Below, one piece after another: positions 17,812 to 26,129 of a stretch of 37,286 nt of DNA; within the stretch, counting starts at the first letter, position 1, and every line of letters starts with the position of its first letter. The DNA is from Deltaproteobacteria bacterium (GTDB taxonomy: Bacteria; Desulfobacterota; Desulfuromonadia; Desulfuromonadales; JAAYDE01), in contig JAAYDE010000036.1 in assembly GCA_012729375.1 (NCBI GenBank), forward strand, positions 1 through 37,286, given 5' to 3'. The notes under the pieces were generated by a model, which saw only the letters and a list, made by a program, of their open reading frames with translations, was not told the origin of the DNA and made no database searches. A program made the position numbers and the translations under genes.

Positions 17812-18362
17812 AAAGGTCTCTGGGCATAAAGCCGGTGGATTTTCTTCTTTTTCCCTCGCTTATCGGCTGCATCGCGGTCCTCGATGGACCTGCCGGTATC
17901 CAGGGTATCCTGCTGGGGAAAGAGCGGGAGGCACTGGAAGCCATGGTGTTGCGGATATGCCCGTCGGGCCGGCCGCGGCAGGCCGGTCGCCTGGGGGAGG
18001 CGTGCCTGCAGATTCTCGAGTACCTGGAGGGAAGGCGGCGGACCTTTCATCTGCACCTTGATTTCCGAAGTCTCAGCTCTTTTCAGAAGGAGGTCTACGG
18101 CGAACTGGTGCGGGTTCCCTATGGCACTACCGTCTCCTACCGGGGGCTTGCCGAACGCGTGGGGCGTCCTCGGGCAGCCAGGGCGGTCGGGCGCGCCATG
18201 GCCGTCAACCCTTTTCCCCTGGTTGTTCCCTGTCATCGGGTGGTGGCCGCGGACGGTTCCCTGCGCGGTTTTTCCGGCGGCGAAGGGATCGCCACCAAGG
18301 AACAACTGCTGGCCATGGAAAAAGCCGCCTCCGGGGCCGCGGGGGAGTCCATAAATTTTTAA
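17808..18362 (+). CDS. ogt: Methylated-DNA-protein cysteine methyltransferase
   Basis: Repairs O6-alkylguanine by transferring the alkyl group to its own cysteine. The active-site motif is PCHRV with C142, preceded by the helix-turn-helix region RVPYGTTVSYRGLAERVG and the RAVGRAMAVNPFPL segment. Length 184 aa is normal for a single-domain Ogt/MGMT. The ATG overlaps the murJ stop (ATGA) and GAAAGG lies 7 nt upstream, so it is translationally coupled to murJ. The N-terminal ~80 residues are less conserved, as usual. Confidence 0.93.
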   Translation: MKRSLGIKPVDFLLFPSLIGCIAVLDGPAGIQGILLGKEREALEAMVLRICPSGRPRQAGRLGEACLQILEYLEGRRRTFHLHLDFRSLSSFQKEVYGELVRVPYGTTVSYRGLAERVGRPRAARAVGRAMAVNPFPLVVPCHRVVAADGSLRGFSGGEGIATKEQLLAMEKAASGAAGESINF

Positions 18363-18679
18363 AATTTAATCGGCCCTGAGCGCCAATTCATTGAGTTTCA
18401 AAAGAGACGGTTGGTGAGCCGTTGAAGTGGGCTTTCGTTGAGGGTTTTCCTGTGTTGCCGAAAAACGGTCCACAAGCTTGTGAGAGGTCTTTCTGCCGAA
18501 GCTAACCCTCTGAAAAATATAGATAGTAGGTAAAAGCTCAAATTTTGTGCAGATTGCCGAAGAGGCTTGGGACCGTTACCTTCTTGAGGCCTTTTCACAG
18601 TCTTTTGAACAGGTTTTCAACAGAAACTGTGGACAACCGGGAAAGGCTGGCGGATACACAGGTTTTTTCACTTAGCGAC
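18363..18679. other. 317-bp non-coding gap between convergent ogt and mazG
   Basis: No open frame here has a ribosome-binding site or a recognisable product. Visible elements: a weak hairpin ACGGTT/AGCCGT (18405-18420); a perfect 12-bp palindrome CACAAGCTTGTG (18471-18482); TTTTCAACA (18614-18622); and TGTGGACAA (18628-18636), which differs by one base from a DnaA box read in reverse. The last two belong to an imperfect inverted repeat, 18613-18637. I see no strong terminator for either flanking gene. It is unusually long for a gap between two 3' ends in this window. Confidence 0.5.
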
Positions 18680-19474
18680 TCAGGGGAGGGCGCGTTTGGC
18701 CTGATTCCACAGGGCGTCCATCTCTTCCAGGGAAGAATTCTCCAGTGCCTGTCCCCGCTCGCGGAGTTTTTCTTCGATGAACTGGAAGCGGCGCCGAAAC
18801 CGGCCAATGGATTTGCGCAGCGCATCTTCCGCAGAGATATCCAGAAAACGCGCCAGGTTGACGAGGGAAAAGAGGAGATCGCCGAATTCGCTTTCCATGT
18901 CGGTTCTCGAGCCGCTGTCGCAAGCTTCGAGAAATTCCTTCACTTCTTCAGAGATCTTCTTCTCCACCCCCTTGATATCCTGCCAGTCGAAGCCGGACCG
19001 TGCGGCTCTCTCGGTCATTTTCTGGGCTTTCAGGAGGGCCGGGAGCTGTTGGGGAATTCCGTCCAGGATACTTTTTCCCCTATGCGGGTTCTTTTCTTTG
19101 GCCTTGAGCCGGTCCCACTGGCGATCGAGATCGTCTCTGTCGGCGATGGCGGTTCCCTGAAAAACATGGGGATGGCGGGCCACCAGCTTGTCGCCGATGG
19201 CATCGGCGACATCGCCCAGATCGAAAAGCCCTCGCTCTTCGAACATACGCGACAGAAGGACAAGCTGGAGAAGAAGGTCGCCCATTTCCACACGGATTTC
19301 ACGGGCGTCTTCTCCGTCCATGGCTTCCAGTACCTCATAGGCCTCTTCCAGAAGGTAGCGTTTCAGGGAAGCTGGAGTCTGCTCCCGGTCCCACGGGCAG
19401 CCACCGGGCGAACGCAGGGCGGCGACGATGCCTACAAGTCTTTTCAAAGCTTGTATCTTGCTGTCATTTTTCAT
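18680..19474 (-). CDS. mazG: Nucleoside triphosphate pyrophosphohydrolase MazG
   Basis: Hydrolyses NTPs and dNTPs to monophosphates and pyrophosphate, a house-cleaning and stress function. The 264-aa protein has the usual two MazG domains. The first carries CPWDREQT, then EEAYEVLEA and EMGDLLLQ (E44, E47, E63, D66 as metal ligands); the second repeats the pattern in EEVKEFLEA and EFGDLLFSLVN. The SRMFEERG and KLVARHPHVF segments are typical. The ATG start has only a weak upstream purine stretch. It is a single reverse gene between forward operons. Confidence 0.95.
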   Translation of the reverse strand: MKNDSKIQALKRLVGIVAALRSPGGCPWDREQTPASLKRYLLEEAYEVLEAMDGEDAREIRVEMGDLLLQLVLLSRMFEERGLFDLGDVADAIGDKLVARHPHVFQGTAIADRDDLDRQWDRLKAKEKNPHRGKSILDGIPQQLPALLKAQKMTERAARSGFDWQDIKGVEKKISEEVKEFLEACDSGSRTDMESEFGDLLFSLVNLARFLDISAEDALRKSIGRFRRRFQFIEEKLRERGQALENSSLEEMDALWNQAKRALP

Positions 19475-19762
19475 TTTTTACTCGCTTGAGAAGTAGCTTT
19501 AGAGGGTCCTTCAGGGAGGATTTATTTATTCCTTGCAAATTCACCGGGAATAATATAAACGAAAATCCATTCAAACGGTAATCCATCTAAGAGATTGCTG
19601 AAAATTACCTGTTTGCCCTTGACAGCCTCTTGAAAACAAAGATTTGCGCGGCCCATGCAAAGGGAATGGTAAATCGGCTGTGAACATCTGTTAAAACAGC
19701 GGTGTGCAGCCGCCCCGACAACGCCGTTGTTTTCAGTAAAAGACCGCGGGGACCTTTTCTTC
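19475..19762. other. Non-coding gap between divergent mazG and yceD
   Basis: No supported gene. It begins A/T-rich next to mazG. An isolated TTGACA (19619-19624) has no good -10 at the right distance. An imperfect 38-nt hairpin has outer arms CGGCTG/CAGCCG (19675-19680, 19707-19712) and inner arms CTGT/ACAG, and is followed by ACAAC-GCC-GTTGT with three T (19718-19733). These could belong to a small RNA or an operator, but nothing identifies a known family. The yceD promoter follows at 19763. Confidence 0.4.
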
Positions 19763-19790
19763 TTGACAAGCTGAGACGCCTTTTTATACT
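19763..19790 (+). promoter_or_regulatory. Strong promoter for yceD-rpmF and the fab operon
   Basis: A consensus TTGACA (19763-19768) and TATACT (19785-19790) are separated by 16 nt. Transcription should begin at about 19796-19798, only 3-5 nt before the yceD ATG at 19801, which implies an almost leaderless message. There is no ribosome-binding site between the -10 element and the ATG. Confidence 0.78.
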
Positions 19791-19800
19791 AATCACTTTT

Positions 19801-20382
19801 ATGCGCAAAGCCGCTTCCGAACTGCTCATCTCCATCCAGTTGCTGGGAGAAGAAAAAAAGTCCTTTTCCTTTCAGGAGCCTGCCAATGCCTTTCCGGTCC
19901 TTGCGGAAATGGAAAAGCGGGGCGAGGGGTTTTTTCTCTCCCCCATAGAGATCCACCTCACCTTGTGCCGTGTGGGTGATCTCTATCGCGGGGAAGGAAG
20001 AGCGGCAACTCAAGTGGAGTTGCAATGTGGGCGCTGCCTGGAAAAATTCGTTTTTCCCCTGGATGTGGATTTGTCCCTGACCTTCGGCCGGTTTTCCGCT
20101 GTATCGGAGGACTCCTCCGAGGTCTCCGAGCGGGAGCTTGCCGAGGAAGATGTCAGCCTCATCCCCTTTGCGGGGGAAGAGTTGGATCTCTGCGAAGCCG
20201 TTCAGGAACAATTCCTCATGGCTTTGCCGGTGCGGGCCCTGTGCCGGGGGGATTGCCGGGGATTGTGTTCCTATTGTGGCGCCGATCTTAATCGCGAAAC
20301 CTGCGGGTGTGCCGAGAAAGATGTCAACCCCAAATGGCGCGCTTTGGCCGGCTTGAAGATTGAAGATAATATCAAAAAGTAA
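19801..20382 (+). CDS. yceD: YceD (DUF177) family protein, 23S rRNA accumulation
   Basis: A 193-aa DUF177 protein. The family is nearly always next to rpmF and is needed for normal 23S rRNA levels in E. coli and plants; the molecular action is unclear. Visible features are the CGRCL motif (C76, C79) in the core and a C-terminal cysteine cluster C148, C152, C156, C159 with CSYCGADLN, typical of bacterial YceD and likely zinc-binding. I place the start at ATG 19801; longer in-frame starts would lie upstream of or inside the promoter. It heads the rpmF-plsX-fab cluster. Confidence 0.88.
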   Translation: MRKAASELLISIQLLGEEKKSFSFQEPANAFPVLAEMEKRGEGFFLSPIEIHLTLCRVGDLYRGEGRAATQVELQCGRCLEKFVFPLDVDLSLTFGRFSAVSEDSSEVSERELAEEDVSLIPFAGEELDLCEAVQEQFLMALPVRALCRGDCRGLCSYCGADLNRETCGCAEKDVNPKWRALAGLKIEDNIKK

Positions 20383-20392
20383 GCTTGTCGAT

Positions 20393-20425
20393 CCGCCGGC
20401 GGGTTCTTTGCTGGCGGCGGTTTTT
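20393..20425 (+). terminator. Candidate terminator/attenuator between yceD and rpmF
   Basis: CCGCCG (20393-20398) pairs with CGGCGG (20415-20420), followed directly by TTTTT (20421-20425); an alternative register pairs CCGCCGGC with GCTGGCGG, including one G-U pair. It lies 10 nt after the yceD stop and 66 nt before rpmF. No new promoter is evident after it, so read-through is needed for rpmF and the fab genes unless another promoter exists. Confidence 0.5.
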
Positions 20426-20491
20426 GTTGGAAACCCAGCGGCGGCAGGGCGGCGTGACCGCGCCGGCCGCATTTCAAGGAGATGGTAAAAA

Positions 20492-20674
20492 ATGGCAGTC
20501 CCGAAGAAAAAAACATCCAAGTCCAGACGCGATATGAGACGTTCCCATGACGGTTTGCCGACCCCCGGCATTTCCCTGTGTCCCCAGTGCAAAGAACCCA
20601 AGCTGCCCCATCGAGTCTGCCCCGCTTGTGGCAGCTACAAGGGGAAGGAAGTCCTCGAAAATAAATCGGAATAA
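20492..20674 (+). CDS. rpmF: Large ribosomal subunit protein L32
   Basis: A 60-aa ribosomal protein beginning [19 protein letters not shown], the standard L32 start. It is the zinc-binding form, with C30-x2-C33 and C43-x2-C46. AAGGAGATG precedes the ATG. It lies between yceD and plsX, as in most bacteria, linking ribosome and lipid synthesis. The next gene begins 12 nt later. Confidence 0.97.
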   Translation: MAVPKKKTSKSRRDMRRSHDGLPTPGISLCPQCKEPKLPHRVCPACGSYKGKEVLENKSE

Positions 20675-20686
20675 AGGGACGCTTTC

Positions 20687-21745
20687 TTGGAAGACCGAAT
20701 TGTTGTCGCCGTTGACGGTATGGGCTCTGATAATGCCCCGGCCGTGGAAGTGGAAGGGGCGGTGGCGGCGTCCAGGAAATGGGGGATTTCCGTCATTCTG
20801 GTCGGCGACACCACCAAACTCAACGAAGAGTTGAGCAGATACGACACCAGCGGCCTCGACCTCTCAATTCACCACACCTCGGAAGTTGTCGGGATGCACG
20901 ACCATCCCTCCGATGCGGTGCGCCGCAAGAAGGATTCGTCGATCCGCGTAGCCTTTGATCTGGTAAAAAATGGCAATGCCCATGCTGTGGTCAGCGCCGG
21001 TAATTCCGGCGCCACCATGGCGGCCGGAATGTTTGTGCTGAAGCGTGTGCAGGGCATTGACCGCCCGGCCATCGCCACCGTTTTTCCCAGTCAGAAGGGG
21101 AAAATACTGATCCTCGATGTGGGCGGCAATGTTGAATGCAAACCCTATCATCTCGCCCAGTTTGCTCTCATGGGCGACGTTTTTGCCCGCTATCTGATGG
21201 GCAAGCCTCATCCCACCGTCGGGCTTCTTTCCAACGGCGCCGAGGAGTCCAAAGGGACTGAATTGACCCGTGAAGCCCATCAACTTCTCAAAGGTTCCAT
21301 GCTCGATTATCAAGGGTATGTCGAGGGACGGGACATCTTCGCCGGTGTCGTCGATGTCGTCGTTTGTGACGGTTTTGTCGGCAACGTGGTGCTCAAGGTG
21401 TCGGAAGGGTTGGCCGAATTCGTCGGTTCCATGCTACAGCAGGAGATCGGCAGTCGGCTCATGGGCAAGATCGGTTACCTGCTGGCCAGGCCGGCTTTCA
21501 CTGCTTTCAAGAGGAAGGTCGATTATTCCGAAGTTGGTGGTGCCCCCCTGCTGGGGATCGACGGCATCGGCATGATCTGTCATGGCGGCTCGACTCCCAA
21601 GGCGATCATGAACGCCATTTACACGGCCCGCGAGTATGTGGCCAAAGAGGTCAACCAGAAGCTTCTCGTGCAGCTCGAGAAGTTGCCGCCAAGGCGGGAC
21701 TGGAAGTTTGATTTCAGCAGGTTCACCAAATCCAAGGATAGCTGA
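20687..21745 (+). CDS. plsX: Phosphate acyltransferase PlsX
   Basis: Converts acyl-ACP to acyl-phosphate for phospholipid synthesis at the membrane. The 352-aa protein has the family motifs [12 protein letters not shown] near the N-terminus, [26 protein letters not shown] and [12 protein letters not shown]. The start is TTG 20687, 7 nt after AAAGGGA and 12 nt after rpmF. The rpmF-plsX-fabH order is conserved widely. Confidence 0.97.
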   Translation: MEDRIVVAVDGMGSDNAPAVEVEGAVAASRKWGISVILVGDTTKLNEELSRYDTSGLDLSIHHTSEVVGMHDHPSDAVRRKKDSSIRVAFDLVKNGNAHAVVSAGNSGATMAAGMFVLKRVQGIDRPAIATVFPSQKGKILILDVGGNVECKPYHLAQFALMGDVFARYLMGKPHPTVGLLSNGAEESKGTELTREAHQLLKGSMLDYQGYVEGRDIFAGVVDVVVCDGFVGNVVLKVSEGLAEFVGSMLQQEIGSRLMGKIGYLLARPAFTAFKRKVDYSEVGGAPLLGIDGIGMICHGGSTPKAIMNAIYTAREYVAKEVNQKLLVQLEKLPPRRDWKFDFSRFTKSKDS

Positions 21746-21760
21746 CAACGAGGAGGCCGC

Positions 21761-22744
21761 GTGATCAGGGCGAGAGTAGCCGGAACCGGATCCTATATAC
21801 CCGAAAAAGTACTTACCAATCTCGATTTGGAGAAGTTTCTTGACACCTCCGATGAATGGATCGTCACCCGGACCGGGATCCGCGAGCGCCACATCGCTGC
21901 CGTCGATGAAAATACGTCGGATCTGGCCAGTGAGGCCGCTCGCCAGGCGCTACAGATGGCCGGTGTCGGCGCCGAGGAAATCGATCTTATCGTCGTCGGC
22001 ACCGTCACCGGCGAATTCAATTTTCCGTCCACCGCCTGCCTGGTGCAGAAAAACCTGAACGCCCGCAGGGCTTTCGCTTTCGATGTCAGTGCCGCCTGCA
22101 GCGGTTTTCTTTTCGCCCTGTCCAATGCGGTCAATTACCACCGGAGCGGCGCCGTCAAGCGTTCTCTGGTGATCGGCGCCGAAGTGATGTCCCGTACCGT
22201 TGATTGGAAAGACCGCAATACCTGCGTTCTGTTCGGCGATGGGGCGGGGGCCTTGGTGCTGGTCAACGACGAAAGTGAGCGGGGCATTCTTTCCACCCAC
22301 CTTCATACGGATGGTTCCTTTTGGGAGCTTCTTTTTCAGCCCAGGCCCAGCGGATGGGGACCCGGCGCCTCTGCCGAGCATGCCACCCAGGAAATGGGCT
22401 TTTTGAAGATGCAGGGAAACGAGGTATTCAAGGTGGCGGTCAAACTGCTTTCCGATGTCGCTCTGGAAGCTTTGGCGGCCAACGGCCTGACCAGGGACGA
22501 GTTGAAACTGATTTTCCCCCATCAGGCCAACAAGCGCATTCTTGACGCCATCGGCAAGCGTCTCGGCTTGTCCGCCGATAAGATCTTTGTCAATGTGGAC
22601 CGGGTCGCCAACACCTCCTCGGCTTCCATCCCCATTGCCCTCGACGAAGCCAACCGGCAGGGGCTGCTGGCCCCCCAGGACCTGATTCTAATCAACGCCT
22701 TCGGGGGTGGCTTTACCTGGGGCTCGGCACTGATCCGCTGGTGA
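21761..22744 (+). CDS. fabH: Beta-ketoacyl-ACP synthase III
   Basis: Condenses acetyl-CoA with malonyl-ACP to begin fatty-acid synthesis. The catalytic triad is visible as C113 (SAACSG), H254 (FPHQANKR) and N284 (VANTSSASIP). Length 327 aa is normal. The start is GTG with AGGAGG 4 nt upstream. It follows plsX by 15 nt. Confidence 0.97.
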   Translation: MIRARVAGTGSYIPEKVLTNLDLEKFLDTSDEWIVTRTGIRERHIAAVDENTSDLASEAARQALQMAGVGAEEIDLIVVGTVTGEFNFPSTACLVQKNLNARRAFAFDVSAACSGFLFALSNAVNYHRSGAVKRSLVIGAEVMSRTVDWKDRNTCVLFGDGAGALVLVNDESERGILSTHLHTDGSFWELLFQPRPSGWGPGASAEHATQEMGFLKMQGNEVFKVAVKLLSDVALEALAANGLTRDELKLIFPHQANKRILDAIGKRLGLSADKIFVNVDRVANTSSASIPIALDEANRQGLLAPQDLILINAFGGGFTWGSALIRW

Positions 22745-22776
22745 CCTTTGTCCTCAAAAGGTTTTTGGAGCGAACG

Positions 22777-23697
22777 ATGATCGCCTTTATCTTTCCAGGT
22801 CAGGGGTCCCAAGAGGTCGGCATGGGTCGGGATTTCGCCGAAAACTTCCCGGTAGCGCGGCGGACTTTTGAAGAAGCGGACGATTTCCTGAAGTTTCCCC
22901 TATCGCGTCTTTGCTTTGCAGGACCCGAGGAACGGCTTTTGTTGACCGAGTTCACCCAACCGGCTATTCTGGCAACATCTGTTGCCATCCTCAGGGTGAT
23001 CACGGCGGAAACCGGTTTGCGGTTTTCCTTTGCCGCCGGCCATTCTTTGGGGGAATATTCAGCTTTGGTGGCCGCCGGCGTCTTGGTATTCGGCGACGCC
23101 TTGCGGGTCGTCCGCAGTCGGGGGGTCTTCATGCAGGAGGCCGTTCCCGCGGGCGTCGGCGGCATGGCTGCGGTCCTGGGCATGGATGAACCCATTGTCG
23201 AGGAAATATGCCGCGAAGCCAGCCAGGGGGAGATCGTCGCCCTGGCCAATTACAACAGCCCCGGGCAACTCGTCATCGCCGGCCATTGTGGTGCCCTGCA
23301 GCGGGCATTGGAACTGTGCCACCGGCGGGGATGCAAAAAAGCCCTCATGCTGGCGGTCAGCGCTCCTTTCCACTCGCCGTTGATGAGTCCGGCGGGGGAG
23401 CGCCTGCGGCCGATACTCGATGAGATTCCCTGCCATCCATTTCAGGTTCCCCTGATCAGTAACGTGGAGGCCGAGGTCAATGAGGATCCGGGGAGGGTGA
23501 GGGAGTTGCTGGTCCAACAGGTCAGCCGTCCGGTCTTGTGGGACGCTTCGATCCGCAAGATGGTGTCTCGTGGGGTGAAGCGGTTTGTTGAAATCGGTCC
23601 GGGAAAGGTTTTGACCGGTTTGGTCAAAAGGATCGACAAGACCGTTGCCCCGCAAGCGGTGGATAAGGTACAAGGACTGAAAACACTGATGGCTTGA
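22777..23697 (+). CDS. fabD: Malonyl-CoA:ACP transacylase
   Basis: Loads malonate onto ACP. The 306-aa protein starts MIAFIFPGQGSQEVGMG, has the nucleophile S90 in GHSLGEYSAL and the partner H199 in APFHSPLM. I chose ATG 22777, 6 nt after GGAG; a GTG at 22741 overlaps the fabH stop in frame but would add 12 residues unlike the family and lacks a good site. It is part of the fab operon. Confidence 0.96.
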   Translation: MIAFIFPGQGSQEVGMGRDFAENFPVARRTFEEADDFLKFPLSRLCFAGPEERLLLTEFTQPAILATSVAILRVITAETGLRFSFAAGHSLGEYSALVAAGVLVFGDALRVVRSRGVFMQEAVPAGVGGMAAVLGMDEPIVEEICREASQGEIVALANYNSPGQLVIAGHCGALQRALELCHRRGCKKALMLAVSAPFHSPLMSPAGERLRPILDEIPCHPFQVPLISNVEAEVNEDPGRVRELLVQQVSRPVLWDASIRKMVSRGVKRFVEIGPGKVLTGLVKRIDKTVAPQAVDKVQGLKTLMA

Positions 23698-23749
23698 GGG
23701 CGTCCGTTTTCTTTGCACAGGAAAAGGCGCCGCGGGCGGGGAGGGTCAA

Positions 23750-24487
23750 ATGCCAAGAGGGAAAGTCGCGTTGGTAACGGGGGCCGGCAAAGGGATCGGT
23801 GCCGCCATAGCCGGCGAATTGGCCAGGCAAGGAGCCAAGGTGGTGGTCGTTGACATCGATCGCGCCAGCGCCGAGTCTTGCGCGGCGTCCATTGTGCATG
23901 AAGGTGGCGAGGCCTTGGCCCTGCAGGCCAATGTGGCCGACCCCGGTCAGGTCAAAGCGGTTTTTCAAGGGGCGATTGAGAAATTCGGTTCTGTCGATAT
24001 TCTTGTCAATAATGCCGGTATCACCCGGGACGCGCTGCTGATCCGGATGAAGGAGGAGGATTGGGACGCCGTACTCGCCGTCAACCTCAAAAGCGCTTTC
24101 CTGTGTACCCAGGAAGCGGCCCGCACCATGTCGAAAAAGCGTTACGGGAGAATCATCAACATCTCTTCCGTGGTCGGGCAGATGGGCAATGTCGGTCAGG
24201 CCAACTATTGTGCCAGCAAGGCAGGTTTGATCGGCTTGACCTACTCCAACGCCCGCGAGTTGGCGCGGCGCCAGGTGACCGTCAATGCCGTCGCGCCCGG
24301 ATTCATCGAAACCGACATGACCAGGGCGCTCCCGGAAAAAACCCGCGAAGAACTTGCCGCCCAGATACCCCTGGGATCCCTGGGGCAGGTGGAGGATGTG
24401 ACCCATGCCGTGGTCTTTCTGGCGGGGGAGAAATCAGGCTACATTACCGGCCAGGTCTTGGCGGTTAACGGCGGAATGTATATGTGA
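23750..24487 (+). CDS. fabG: 3-oxoacyl-ACP reductase
   Basis: NADPH-dependent reduction of the beta-keto group in fatty-acid elongation. Short-chain dehydrogenase layout: TGAGKGIG at residues 10-17, NNAG at 87-90, and the catalytic S140, Y153 and K157 (YCASK). The IETDMTRALP segment and the NGGMYM end are typical of FabG. Length 245 aa. GGGGAGGG lies before the ATG. The 52-bp gap after fabD holds nothing notable. Confidence 0.96.
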   Translation: MPRGKVALVTGAGKGIGAAIAGELARQGAKVVVVDIDRASAESCAASIVHEGGEALALQANVADPGQVKAVFQGAIEKFGSVDILVNNAGITRDALLIRMKEEDWDAVLAVNLKSAFLCTQEAARTMSKKRYGRIINISSVVGQMGNVGQANYCASKAGLIGLTYSNARELARRQVTVNAVAPGFIETDMTRALPEKTREELAAQIPLGSLGQVEDVTHAVVFLAGEKSGYITGQVLAVNGGMYM

Positions 24488-24534
24488 TCGGAAAAGCATC
24501 GCTATTTTTTTTCTAAAAAAAGGAGGTTCTTGAA

Positions 24535-24768
24535 ATGGCTTCGATTGCCGAAAGAGTGAAACAGCTGGTTGCGGAACAACTCGGCGTGGATGAGGATCAG
24601 GTGACCGAGGAAGCATCCTTTATGGATGATCTTGGTGCCGACTCCCTCGATACGGTGGAATTGGTCATGGCCCTTGAAGAAGAGTTCGACATTGAGATCT
24701 CCGACGAGGATGCTGAAAAGGTCAGGACCGTTCAGGACGCTATCGACTACATCAGCGAGCACACCTGA
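24535..24768 (+). CDS. acpP: Acyl carrier protein
   Basis: A 77-aa acidic protein that carries growing acyl chains. S37 in the [18 protein letters not shown] region is the site for 4'-phosphopantetheine. AAGGAGG sits before the ATG, giving a strong ribosome-binding site as expected for one of the most abundant proteins. It is followed by tandem hairpins and a T run that may set its level above that of fabF. Confidence 0.98.
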   Translation: MASIAERVKQLVAEQLGVDEDQVTEEASFMDDLGADSLDTVELVMALEEEFDIEISDEDAEKVRTVQDAIDYISEHT

Positions 24769-24776
24769 GAAGAATA

Positions 24777-24858
24777 AAGGAGTAAAGGCTCCTTGCCATG
24801 AAGCTTGGACCCCAGACTCCTTTCGTAGGAGATCTGGGGTCTGCCGTTCCTTTTTTTT
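24777..24858 (+). terminator. Tandem hairpins between acpP and fabF
   Basis: A small stem AAGGAG/CTCCTT (24777-24782, 24789-24794) is followed by a long one: 9 bp (24808-24816 with 24833-24841), one bulged A, then 5 bp more (24817-24821 with 24827-24831), loop TTCGT. Eight T occur at 24851-24858, 9 nt after the stem. The gap between stem and T run makes it an imperfect terminator, which fits partial read-through into fabF. Confidence 0.7.
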
Positions 24859-24892
24859 CGGCTGAGACAACCAGAAAGAGAGACGAGACAGC

Positions 24893-26125
24893 ATGCGCCG
24901 AGTGGTCGTCACTGGAGTGGGGGTGATCTCCGCCACCGGAACCGGGGTGGAGAAAAACTGGAACGCCTTGATGTCCGGAGAGTCGGGTATCGACCTCATC
25001 ACCCGTTTCGACGCCTCGGGCCTTCCATCGCGGATTGCCGGGGAAGTCAAGGATTTTGACGGCGAACAATATATGGAAAAAAAGGATCTGCGCAAAAACG
25101 ATCTTTTCATCCAGTATGCCGTGGCTGCCGCCGACATGGCCCTGCAGGATTCCGGTTTGGAAATCACCGAAGCCAATGCCGAGCGGGTCGGCGTTCTCGT
25201 CGGAGCCGGTCTGGGAGGGCTCCCCACTCTGGAGAGATGCCATTCGGCCTGCCTGGAGGGAGGGTATAAGAAGATTTCTCCCTTCTTCATCCCCATGCTG
25301 ATCATTAACCTGGCGCCGGGGCAGATCTCTATGCGCTGCGGCGCCAAGGGACCCAATCTTTCCGTCTGCAGCGCCTGCGCCACCGGCACTCACAGCATCG
25401 GGGACGCCTACCGCATCATCCAGCGCGGCGATGCCGACGCCATGATCGCCGGCGGCACCGAGTCAACGGTGACGATTCTGGGAATCGGCGGTTTCAGCGT
25501 GATGAAGGCCCTTTCCACCCGCAATGAGGATCCGAAAAGAGCGAGCCGTCCCTTCGAAAAGAATCGCGACGGTTTTATTCTCGCGGAAGGTGCCGGCATC
25601 GTCATCCTCGAAGAGTATGAAGCGGCCCGCAAGAGGGGTGCGAAGATCTATGCCGAGATCAGTGGCTATGGTCTCACCGGCGACGCCTACCATCTGACCC
25701 ATCCATCCCCGGGTGGCGAAGGGGCGGCGCGGTGTATCCGCATGGCCCTCAAAGGAGCCGGGGTCAATCCTGAAGAGGTGCATTACATCAACGCCCACGG
25801 CACCTCGACGCCGCTCAACGATCTTAATGAGACCATGGCCATAAAAACGGTTTTCGGCGACTCTGCCCGCAAGGTTATGATCAGTTCTACCAAAGGCCAT
25901 ACCGGGCACGCCTTGGGCGCCGCCGGAGCCATCGAGGCGGTATATACTCTGCTGGCCATGGATCGGGGGGTGGCCCCTCCGACCATCAACTACGAGGAGC
26001 CCGATCCCGAGTGCGACCTGGACTTCGTGCCCAACGAACCCCGCCAGACGCAGATCCGGATCGCCATGTCCAACTCTTTCGGTTTCGGCGGGACCAACGC
26101 CTCCCTTCTGTTCCGCAAGGTTTAG
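24893..26125 (+). CDS. fabF: Beta-ketoacyl-ACP synthase II
   Basis: Elongates acyl-ACP with malonyl-ACP. The 410-aa protein has the Cys-His-His triad: C162 (CSACATGTHS), H302 (NAHGTSTPLND) and H339 (KGHTGHALGAAG). The C-terminal SNSFGFGGTNASL is the usual KAS II end. The ribosome-binding site is modest. It lies after the acpP terminator-like hairpin and 4 nt before rpiB. Confidence 0.97.
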   Translation: MRRVVVTGVGVISATGTGVEKNWNALMSGESGIDLITRFDASGLPSRIAGEVKDFDGEQYMEKKDLRKNDLFIQYAVAAADMALQDSGLEITEANAERVGVLVGAGLGGLPTLERCHSACLEGGYKKISPFFIPMLIINLAPGQISMRCGAKGPNLSVCSACATGTHSIGDAYRIIQRGDADAMIAGGTESTVTILGIGGFSVMKALSTRNEDPKRASRPFEKNRDGFILAEGAGIVILEEYEAARKRGAKIYAEISGYGLTGDAYHLTHPSPGGEGAARCIRMALKGAGVNPEEVHYINAHGTSTPLNDLNETMAIKTVFGDSARKVMISSTKGHTGHALGAAGAIEAVYTLLAMDRGVAPPTINYEEPDPECDLDFVPNEPRQTQIRIAMSNSFGFGGTNASLLFRKV

Positions 26126-26129
26126 TCTT

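Noticed and set aside
18398..18598. 66-aa reverse frame in the ogt-mazG gap
   Set aside because: GTG start without a ribosome-binding site and no recognisable sequence.
18600..18640. Replication origin at the DnaA-box-like sites
   Set aside because: Only one near-match and no AT-rich unwinding region or dnaA, dnaN, gyrB or rpmH neighbours.
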